Source: an uncultured bacterium
GTDB lineage: Bacteria > Gemmatimonadota > Gemmatimonadetes > Longimicrobiales > RSA9
Length of the DNA: 14,767 nt
Direction of reading: 5' to 3'
Assembly: GCA_937889645.1 (NCBI GenBank)
Contig: CALBZE010000118.1
Coordinates: 1-14,767, forward strand
Shown: piece by piece, positions 1-5,068 of the stretch
Layout: every line of letters begins with the position of its first letter
How positions within the stretch are numbered: position 1 is the stretch's first letter
The notes under the pieces: model-generated
Databases searched by the model: none
What the model was told of the DNA's origin: nothing
The model's input: only the letters and a program-made list of their open reading frames with translations
Program-made: the position numbers and the translations under genes

Positions 1-9
1 CGGGGTGCG

Positions 10-120
10 GCCGCCCCTTCGGGGCGGCGGGTGGCGGCGGCTGCGCCGCCGCGGGAGGGGCCGGCGCTTCGCGCGGCGGGGGCGGCGCGCTTCGCGGCGG
101 GGGCGGCGGCCTTCGGCCGC
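10..120. repeat. Cluster of three GC-rich hairpins
   Basis: Three strong perfect stem-loops lie in this gene-free left edge: arms 10-17/21-28 (8 bp, TTC loop), 34-41/45-52 (8 bp, TGC loop) and 106-111/115-120 (6 bp, TTC loop). None is followed by a T tract. They may end a gene lying to the left of the window or simply reflect low-complexity GC sequence. I see no supported coding region between 1 and 244. Confidence 0.45.
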
Positions 121-129
121 GGGTGGCCC

Positions 130-217
130 CTTCGGCGCTCACGCGGGACCCCGTCGCCCATCACGCGGAGGCCCGTCGGCGCTCACGCGGGGCGTCGTCG
201 GCGCTCGCGCGCGGCCT
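130..217. repeat. 4 x 22-bp tandem repeat upstream of the ybhB-like gene
   Basis: Four consecutive 22-bp units start at 130, 152, 174 and 196. They share a core like CGTCGGCGCTCACGCGGG, with the second and fourth units diverged. The array ends 27 bp before the PEBP gene, so it sits where its promoter or leader should be. It could be a neutral tandem duplication or a binding-site array; the sequence alone does not decide. Confidence 0.6.
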
Positions 218-244
218 TACCGAACCGCACCCCAGGAGGCGCGC

Positions 245-706
245 ATGCGGATCAGCTCACCGGAATTCGAGGACGGCGGCCGGATCCCGAAGGAGTACAC
301 GTGCGAGGGCGAGGGGATCTCACCGCCGTTGGTCGTCGAGGACGTGCCCAGGGAAGCGATCAGCCTCGCCTTGATCGTCGACGACCCGGACGCGCCGCGC
401 GGGGAGTTCGACCACTGGATCATCTGGAACCTGCCGGCGGACATGCGGACGCTGCCGCCGGCGATCCCGGACTCGCCGACCGTCGAGGGGCTGGGTGCCG
501 CGGCGCAGGGCGAGAACGACTACGGCCGCATCGGATACGACGGCCCGTGCCCGCCGCCCGGGCGGCCGCACCGCTATCGCTTCCGCCTGTACGCGCTGGA
601 CACGACGCTGAGCCTGAACCCGGGTGCGACGCGGGACCGGGTGGAACAGGCGATGGAGGGGCATGTGGTGGCGGAGGCGGAGATGGTGGGGGTGTATGGG
701 CGGTGA
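245..706 (+). CDS. YbhB/YbcL family Raf kinase inhibitor-like protein (PEBP fold)
   Basis: A 153-residue protein of the bacterial phosphatidylethanolamine-binding protein family. Visible family marks are the DDPDAP segment (46-51) followed by H57-W58 and the WNLP stretch, then YGRIGYDGPCPPPG (93-106) and HRY (109-111). These line the small anion-binding pocket of the fold. The length is typical for YbhB/YbcL proteins, and there is no signal peptide or membrane segment, so it should be cytoplasmic. The ATG at 245 is chosen because the PEBP fold begins there and a full AGGAGG (234-239) sits 5 nt upstream; reading further upstream gives only low-complexity Arg/Gly sequence. The family is widespread, but its physiological substrate is unsettled, and the Raf-inhibitor name comes from eukaryotic relatives. 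It stands alone, converging on the MFS gene. Confidence 0.93.
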   Translation: MRISSPEFEDGGRIPKEYTCEGEGISPPLVVEDVPREAISLALIVDDPDAPRGEFDHWIIWNLPADMRTLPPAIPDSPTVEGLGAAAQGENDYGRIGYDGPCPPPGRPHRYRFRLYALDTTLSLNPGATRDRVEQAMEGHVVAEAEMVGVYGR

Positions 707-1049
707 GGGGGCGGCGCGCCGTTGGCGCGCGGGGGGCGGCGGGCGGCGGCGTGGGTCGCCGGATGCGGGAAGCGCCGGCTGGAGGCGGCGGCCTCATGCC
801 GTCGCGGACTGCCTGCCGTGGGGGGTCAGGCGCGCCCTCGGCGCGGGAGGCGCCTCGATGGGGTGCGGGCGGTAGGTGGTCAATGACCGGTCGGTGGGTG
901 GCAATCGAGTGGTCACTGACCGGTGGCTGAGCGGCCGCCGAGCGGCCGCCGGGCGGTCGTGGCCTCACAGGGACCCTGCTCCCCGCTCGGCGCCGGGGCA
1001 ACGCTGAGCAAACCCAGCAATCATCGCCCCTTCGGTTTCGCCGCCCACC
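707..1049. other. Non-coding spacer between convergent genes
   Basis: This 343-bp spacer separates the 3' ends of the PEBP gene (+) and the MFS gene (-). It starts with low-complexity G-rich sequence and then holds two palindromic 16-bp repeats (876-924), two direct copies of GAGCGGCCGCC (929-950) and a small palindrome CAGGGACCCTG (968-978). I see no convincing terminator with a T tract on either strand and no supported gene. Confidence 0.5.
876..924. repeat. Paired palindromic repeat GTGGTCANTGACCGGT
   Basis: Two 16-bp copies at 876-891 and 909-924 differ at one base and are spaced 33 bp apart, about three helical turns. Each contains the palindrome GGTCANTGACC (878-888 and 911-921). The form looks like a dimeric-regulator operator pair. 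The position, downstream of both flanking genes, is odd for an operator. No assigned gene starts nearby. Confidence 0.5.
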
Positions 1050-2261
1050 TCACCCCTTCGGCCTCAGCTCCGTCGCGGTCTGGAGGCCGGTTGCGACCTC
1101 GGGGAGGATGCCGAGGCGCTCGTAGATGGGGCGCACGTCCTGGGCGAGGGCGGGGAGGCGGAGGCGGAACCACTGGGCGGCGAGGATGACGGCGACGCCG
1201 CCGAGCAGGACCGTGTTCGGCGCGCCGATCCGGCTGGCGAGCGACCCGGCGAGGAGGCCGCCGAAGGGCGCCATCCCCATGAAGGCCATCGCGTAGAGGC
1301 TCATCACGCGGCCGCGCTTGTCTTCGTCGACGATCGTCTGGATCACGGTGTTCATCGACGCCGTCGTCACCATCATCCCGAAGCCGGTCACGACGAGGAG
1401 CGGCAGGGAGATCCAGGCGACGCTCGAGCGTGAGAAGGCGACGAGCCCGAGGCCGAAGACGGTCGAACAGATGACGATCAGGCGGCCGAGGCCGCGAACG
1501 GTCGTGCGGGAGGCGAGGTAGAGCGCGCCGGCGAGGGCGCCGCAGCCGGCGGACCCCATGAGGAAGCCGAGCATGCGCGGGCCGCCGGCGAGGACGTCGC
1601 GGGCGAAGATCGGCATCAGCACCAGGTACGGCATCCCGACCAGGCTCAGGAGTGCGAGCAGGAGCAGGATCGAGCGGATCGGCGCGAAGCCGAGCGCGTA
1701 CCGGAACCCCTCGCCCAGGGTGCCGAGGATCGACGGGCGAGCGGCGGACGACGTCGCCCGAGGACCGATGTCGATCGCGAGGAGCGAGCTGATCACGGCG
1801 AGGTAGCTCAGCGCGTTGATCGCCATAACGGGCCCCTCGCCCACCACGCCGATCAGGACGCCGGCGATCGCCGGGCCGACGAGGCGCGCGCCGTTGAACA
1901 TCGACGAGTTGAGCGCGATCGCGTTGGCGAGGTCAGACGGGCCGTCGACGAGGCGGACGAGGAGCGACTGTCGCGCGGGGACGTCGACGCCGTTGACGAT
2001 TCCGAGGAAGCCCGCCAGGACCAGGATGTGCCAGACCTGGACGACGCCGGTGAGGGTGAGCGTCGCGACCGTCGCCGCCTCGAGCATCGAGAGCGTCTGG
2101 GTGATCAGCACGATCCGTCGCCGGTCCCAGCGGTCCGCCAGGACGCCGGCGAGCGGGGAGATCACGAAGGACGGGATGTTGCTGACGAACGTGACCAGCC
2201 CCAGGACGAGGGCGGAGCCGGTCAAGCGATAGACGAGCCAGCTCATCGCCACCTGCTGCAT
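1050..2261 (-). CDS. MFS transporter (EntS/MFS_3-like exporter), true start upstream
   Basis: A major facilitator superfamily transporter, probably a proton-driven exporter of small molecules in the inner membrane. From the ATG at 2261 it has 403 residues. The TM2-3 loop carries the family motif A as GVLADRWDRRR (39-49), and hydrophobic segments follow through to the C-terminus, with a central charged loop near residues 190-200. Its style resembles EntS-like and macrolide-type drug exporters. Homology-like sequence continues upstream of this ATG: the same frame encodes RHRNFRLFFIGQGISLIG and the start of TM1 (about 2265-2321), so the 2261 start would cut TM1 in half. That frame stays open to a stop at 2559-2561, but I find no ATG, GTG or TTG in it. 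On this strand an AGGAGG lies at 2363-2368. The substrate is unknown. Confidence 0.85.
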   Translation of the reverse strand: MQQVAMSWLVYRLTGSALVLGLVTFVSNIPSFVISPLAGVLADRWDRRRIVLITQTLSMLEAATVATLTLTGVVQVWHILVLAGFLGIVNGVDVPARQSLLVRLVDGPSDLANAIALNSSMFNGARLVGPAIAGVLIGVVGEGPVMAINALSYLAVISSLLAIDIGPRATSSAARPSILGTLGEGFRYALGFAPIRSILLLLALLSLVGMPYLVLMPIFARDVLAGGPRMLGFLMGSAGCGALAGALYLASRTTVRGLGRLIVICSTVFGLGLVAFSRSSVAWISLPLLVVTGFGMMVTTASMNTVIQTIVDEDKRGRVMSLYAMAFMGMAPFGGLLAGSLASRIGAPNTVLLGGVAVILAAQWFRLRLPALAQDVRPIYERLGILPEVATGLQTATELRPKG

Positions 2262-2321
2262 CCAGGTGCCGATGAGCGAGATCCCCTGCCCGATGAAGAA
2301 GAGTCTGAAATTCCTGTGACG

Positions 2322-2676
2322 CAGCGCGCGCAGCGTGCGTCCGACGCCGCGGGACGCCCCGACCTCCTGCGCGCCGCGAACCGCTTCCGATGACAGACGG
2401 CCCCCCGAGGCCGAAGTTGCTGCTGCAGAAGAGTGCTTCTGCCGAAGAGCTACACTCTCAAGATACAGGGTTCCCGGTTGAAATCCACTGGCGGCAACAC
2501 GCGGGCCGACGTCGCGCCCGGATTTTGCGGGTAGACGAACGGACGTTGAAGTGTTACATTATTTTACATGATTCGGGAGTCCGCCGGCGGTGTGCGTCGG
2601 CGCGTGGACCAGAGTGGGATGGGATCTGGGCGCGTGTCCGGATCCCATTTCGTTTCACAGGGAGAAAGGAGCGTAA
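2322..2676. other. Divergent region between the MFS exporter and rpsU
   Basis: This region should hold promoters for both the exporter (-) and rpsU (+). An AT-richer island at 2546-2573 includes a TTGAAG-like hexamer (2546-2551) and a TTACATTATTTTACAT run, and stands out in this GC-rich DNA. It is a plausible promoter zone, though no hexamer pair with ideal spacing is evident. An open frame on the + strand from 2390 to 2695 overlaps the rpsU start in another phase, resembles no family, and is not called. Confidence 0.35.
2612..2655 (+). promoter_or_regulatory. Long stem-loop in the rpsU 5' leader
   Basis: A perfect RNA stem of 11 bp (2619-2629 with 2638-2648, one G-U pair) closes an 8-nt loop. 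Weaker, mostly G-U pairs extend it outward to about 2612/2655. The 3' arm ends 28 nt before the rpsU ATG and 17 nt before its Shine-Dalgarno. There is no T tract, so a simple terminator is unlikely. It may regulate translation or mRNA stability of rpsU-def. Confidence 0.5.
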
Positions 2677-2871
2677 ATGGTCGAGGTCGTGCTGAACGAG
2701 AACGACAGACTGGATTGGGGTCTGAAGCAGTTTCGCCGGAAGATGCTGCGCTCGGGGCGGTTCCGGGACATGAAGAAGAAGCGTTTCTACGAGAAGCCGA
2801 GCGAGGAGCGGAAGCGGAAGGCGGCGGAAGCGCGGCGTCGCGCGGCGCGGGCCGAGCGGAAGCGTCGCTGA
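2677..2871 (+). CDS. rpsU: 30S ribosomal protein bS21
   Basis: A 64-residue, very basic protein. It opens with the typical bS21 pattern MVEVVLNENDRLDWGLKQF, followed by FRRKMLRSGRF, an RFYEKPSEERKRK segment and a Lys/Arg-rich C-terminal tail. bS21 binds the 30S platform near the anti-Shine-Dalgarno end of 16S rRNA and takes part in initiation. The ATG has AAGGAG (2666-2671) 5 nt upstream. The gene is followed after 28 bp by def, so the two are probably co-transcribed. The leader contains a long stem-loop that may be regulatory. Length and composition are normal for the family. Confidence 0.96.
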   Translation: MVEVVLNENDRLDWGLKQFRRKMLRSGRFRDMKKKRFYEKPSEERKRKAAEARRRAARAERKRR

Positions 2872-2899
2872 TCCGCGAGGTCGCCGGAGGTCGGGTCCG

Positions 2900-3412
2900 A
2901 TGCAGGAGCTGAAGATCGAGCTGCTGGGGGCGCCGGTGCTGCGCCAGCGTGCCGCGGAGGTCGAGCGGATCGACGACGAGGTGCGCGAGCTGGTGCGGGC
3001 GATGTTCGCGACAATGCATGCGGCGAACGGCCAGGGACTCGCCGCGCCGCAGGTCGGCGTATCGAAGCGGATCATCGTGGTCGAGCTACCGGAGGGCGGG
3101 TCGCCGGCGTACGCGCTGATCAACCCGCGCGTGGTCGAGCGCGGCCGGGAGCGGGTGCGCGGCGAGGAGGGGTGCCTGAGCATCCCCGGCGTGTCGGAGA
3201 TCGTGGAGCGGCCGGCGCGGGTGGTGGTCGAGGCGCTGGACCTCGAGGGTCAGCCGGTCCGCATCGACGCCGACGGCGAGCTCGCGCGCTGCCTGCAGCA
3301 CGAGATCGACCACCTGGACGGCGTCCTCTACATCGACCACCTCTCGCCGCTGAAGCGGAAGATGCTGCTGGACCGGTACCGGAAGCTGCAGCGGCGTGGG
3401 GTGGGGGTGTAG
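2900..3412 (+). CDS. def: Peptide deformylase
   Basis: A 170-residue metalloenzyme that removes the formyl group from the N-terminal methionine of nascent proteins. All three catalytic motifs are present: GQGLAAPQ (44-51), EGCLS (90-94, with metal ligand Cys92) and HEIDH (134-138, metal ligands His134 and His138 and catalytic Glu135). The length fits ordinary bacterial deformylases, and the C-terminus ends in a basic helix. GGAGG (2886-2890) lies 9 nt before the ATG. It follows rpsU by 28 bp, forming a small translation operon. In many genomes def is paired with fmt, but no formyltransferase gene follows here. Confidence 0.97.
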   Translation: MQELKIELLGAPVLRQRAAEVERIDDEVRELVRAMFATMHAANGQGLAAPQVGVSKRIIVVELPEGGSPAYALINPRVVERGRERVRGEEGCLSIPGVSEIVERPARVVVEALDLEGQPVRIDADGELARCLQHEIDHLDGVLYIDHLSPLKRKMLLDRYRKLQRRGVGV

Positions 3413-3738
3413 GCGCCGCGCGGCGCGGCGTGCGACGCCGCCTGCCTCCACGATCCAATCGTAATCCCACCTCTCTTTCCAAATCGCAGATCTGAAAGGC
3501 GGTTCGCGGAGCGATCGCATTGCGGCGCCCGCGGCGGCGGTCGTAACATGCGACGCCGGGCATGTCGGCGGCGTGCGCGTGCCCATCGCGGGTGAGTGCC
3601 GATCAGCGTGCGCGCGTGCCGATAGCCCGCTCGTGGCGACGGCGAGCGAGCGCGGTGCGCGCATGCGAGGCGGGATGACGACGTCGCCTGCAGGGCGGCG
3701 GGTCCACCTAGAACGGGGCCGGAACGCGGGGAGGTCCG
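3413..3738. other. Spacer after def, no gene seen
   Basis: The spacer begins with GC-rich sequence including a perfect 7-bp hairpin GCGGCGT/ACGCCGC (3425-3431/3435-3441, 3-nt loop). This could help end def transcription but lacks a T tract. A short lower-GC stretch (about 3449-3497) follows. Imperfect repeats of a GCGTGCGCGTGCC-like word lie at about 3570-3625. Frames open through this DNA give only Arg/Gly/Ala-rich shadow peptides. A promoter for the next gene must lie here, but I cannot point to one. Confidence 0.4.
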
Positions 3739-3939
3739 ATGTCGCGAGAAGCGCCGGAGCGAGTGATCGAGTGTGCGGGCGTGGCGGAGTGGGAGGCGTG
3801 GCTGGAGGCGCACCACGCGACGGAGCCCGAGGTGTGGCTGCGTCTGGCGAAGAAGGGGACCGGGGTGAAGACGGTCACGCGGGCGCGGCGGATCGAGAAG
3901 TTCGTGGAGATGTTGGCGCGGGGGGAGAGGATTTATTGA
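3739..3939 (+). CDS. Short YdeI/OmpD-associated-like protein, probably internally deleted
   Basis: A 66-residue product with a clear GGGGAGG (3728-3734) 4 nt before its ATG. The first part, EWEAWLEAHHATEPEVWLRL then AKKGTG (residues 17-42), matches the N-terminal pattern of the YdeI/OmpD-associated family. The last part, TRARRIEKFVEMLARGERIY (47-66), matches the extreme C-terminus of the same family. From memory, full-length members have roughly 190-200 residues, with a WIDG/FTPR core between these two ends, and that core is missing here. The simplest reading is an in-frame deletion joining the two ends, perhaps between similar TRA-type sequences. The product may be non-functional or a relic. 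The gene is monocistronic and followed directly by a heptamer repeat. Confidence 0.6.
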   Translation: MSREAPERVIECAGVAEWEAWLEAHHATEPEVWLRLAKKGTGVKTVTRARRIEKFVEMLARGERIY

Positions 3940-3940
3940 T

Positions 3941-3975
3941 CGGGGCTCGGGGCTCGGGGCTCAGGGCTCAGGGCT
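3941..3975. repeat. 5 x 7-bp tandem repeat (CGGGGCT/CAGGGCT)
   Basis: Three CGGGGCT units (3941-3961) are followed by two CAGGGCT units (3962-3975) and a decayed sixth, starting one base after the stop codon of the YdeI-like gene. G-tract spacing makes this strand potentially G-quadruplex forming. It may be a slippage-generated repeat. Confidence 0.75.
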
Positions 3976-4080
3976 CGGGGTGCTCCGGGGGGCTGGGCGC
4001 GGGGCCGTGGGCTGGGTGACGTGAGGTCTCGCGACTCGTGATTTGGCCGGCGGGACGCGGATCGGAGCGTAGGAGGGAAG

Positions 4081-4611
4081 ATGGTTCGTCGGGTCGTTAC
4101 GCTGGTCGGGATTCTGGTCGGGTCGGCGCTGGTCGCAGCGCGGGGCGTCGCGGCGCAGCAGCCGACGTCGTGTCCGGGGCCGGGTGGGGCGTCGGAGGGG
4201 GCCGTGCACGTCCGCGGTGCGGTGCCGGAGCCGTTGAGCCTGACGGCACGGGAGCTGGACGGGCTGCCGCGGGAGCGGGTGCGGGTGGAGGAGCATGAGG
4301 GCGGCGTCGCGGAGTACGAGGGCGTGTCGCTGGCGGCGGTGCTGGCGCTGGCCGGCGTGCCGATGGAGTCGCTCCGGGGGCCGCAGGTGGCGACGGTCGT
4401 GGTCGCCGAGGCGCGGGACGGGTACCGCGCGGCGTTCACGCTGGCCGAGCTGGACGCCGCCTACAGCGACCGCCGGGTCCTGCTCGTGGACCGCAAGGAC
4501 GGCGCGCCGCTCCCCGAGTCGGAGGGGCCGTTCCGGGTGATCATGGACGGGGAGCGGCGGCATTCGCGGTGGATCCGGCAGGTGGTGTGCTTGCGGGTGG
4601 AGAGGTTGTAG
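4081..4611 (+). CDS. Exported molybdopterin-binding-fold (SUOX-like) domain protein
   Basis: A 176-residue protein with an N-terminal signal peptide: basic MVRR, hydrophobic 5-20, and likely cleavage after VAA at about 25. The mature part resembles the oxidoreductase molybdopterin-binding domain of the sulfite oxidase/MsrP superfamily, seen in LSLTARELDGLP (52-63), YEGVSLAAVLALAGVP (79-94), DGYRAAFTLAELD (113-125) and the C-terminal PLPESEGPFRVI (143-154) with RHSRWIRQV (160-168). It is about the length of stand-alone single-domain members, shorter than full catalytic enzymes. Only two cysteines remain in the mature part (C31 near the N-terminus and C170 near the C-terminus), and neither is in the position expected for a Mo ligand, so catalysis is uncertain. 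AGGAGG (4071-4076) lies 4 nt before the ATG. It acts in the periplasm or on the outer face of the membrane. Confidence 0.75.
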   Translation: MVRRVVTLVGILVGSALVAARGVAAQQPTSCPGPGGASEGAVHVRGAVPEPLSLTARELDGLPRERVRVEEHEGGVAEYEGVSLAAVLALAGVPMESLRGPQVATVVVAEARDGYRAAFTLAELDAAYSDRRVLLVDRKDGAPLPESEGPFRVIMDGERRHSRWIRQVVCLRVERL

Positions 4612-4673
4612 GGGATCGGCGGCGTTGCACGGGAGGGGTGCGGACGGTGGGGGGTGTTACGGGTGGTGGGGGT

Positions 4674-4727
4674 GGTGCGGGCGGTGCGGGGGGTGTGGGC
4701 GGTGTGGGCGGTGTGGGCGGTGCGGGC
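4674..4727. repeat. 6 x 9-bp G-rich tandem repeat
   Basis: Six consecutive 9-bp units of GGTGTGGGC or GGTGCGGGC/G run from 4674 to 4727, preceded by more irregular G-rich sequence from about 4644. The + strand has many GGG runs at short spacing and could fold into G-quadruplexes. This fills part of the 457-bp gene-free stretch 4612-5068. Confidence 0.7.
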
Positions 4728-4766
4728 CCGACTTCCACAGGTGACCGCCGCGCTAGCCAGCCATGT

Positions 4767-4939
4767 GAAAACTGCACACGCATCGCCTCGAAATCGAAAG
4801 CTTGTGCAGTTTTCCCCCGCTAATGTGGTAACCCAACAATCCGCGATGCGATCGCCGCCCAGCGTGTGCAGTTGACCACCATATTTGTAGAAACGTAGCA
4901 CGGACGGAAAGACGGGGCGATGCGTGTGCAGTTTCTACA
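4767..4939. repeat. Composite inverted/direct repeat built on GTGCAGTT
   Basis: Four copies of the word GTGCAGTT or its complement lie in a lower-GC tract. GAAAACTGCACA (4767-4778) is the exact inverse of TGTGCAGTTTTC (4803-4814). GCGTGTGCAGTT occurs at 4862-4873 and, exactly 60 bp later, at 4922-4933. A 19-bp perfect inverted repeat (4769-4787 with 4916-4934) brackets the block. A further 9-bp inverted repeat, TGTAGAAAC/GTTTCTACA, lies at 4886-4894/4931-4939. No transposase or clear target duplication is visible. Candidates are a small non-autonomous element, a structured RNA or an operator cluster. It ends about 130 bp upstream of rlmA. Confidence 0.7.
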
Positions 4940-4966
4940 CGGGCGTGGCGGGGAGGCGCCGGTTCG

Positions 4967-5017
4967 CCAGTGGCAGCGAGACACCAGTGGCAGGGGGACG
5001 CCAGTGGCAGAGGGACA
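4967..5017. repeat. 3 x 17-bp tandem repeat (CCAGTGGCAG core)
   Basis: Units start at 4967, 4984 and 5001, each beginning CCAGTGGCAG and ending in a G/A-rich tail. The array lies 52 bp before the chosen rlmA start. A GTG at 4970 inside it would extend the rlmA frame, but the added residues are low-complexity and unlike the family. Confidence 0.7.
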
Positions 5018-5068
5018 CCGGCGCCACGCAGTCACGGGCAGTATGCAGGCGCTGGGTGGCCGGTGCGG

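Noticed and set aside
31..930. GTG-initiated 299-codon frame overlapping the PEBP gene
   Set aside because: It is out of phase with a well-supported gene and encodes Gly/Arg/Ala-rich low-complexity sequence.
2390..2695. 101-codon + strand frame between the MFS and rpsU genes
   Set aside because: It overlaps the rpsU start in another phase and the upstream extension of the MFS frame on the other strand, and has no family resemblance and no clear ribosome-binding site.
3573..4019. 148-codon frame covering the YdeI-like gene
   Set aside because: It is an out-of-phase Gly/Arg/Ala-rich shadow; the 3739 frame has a good Shine-Dalgarno and family-like sequence.
4767..4939. Interpretation as a CRISPR array
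   Set aside because: The repeats are short, in both orientations and at unequal distances, with no regular spacer pattern and no cas genes.
4970..5068. GTG start extending rlmA by 33 residues
   Set aside because: The extension is encoded by the 17-bp tandem repeats and is unlike any RlmA N-terminus; the zinc finger starts soon after the 5069 ATG.
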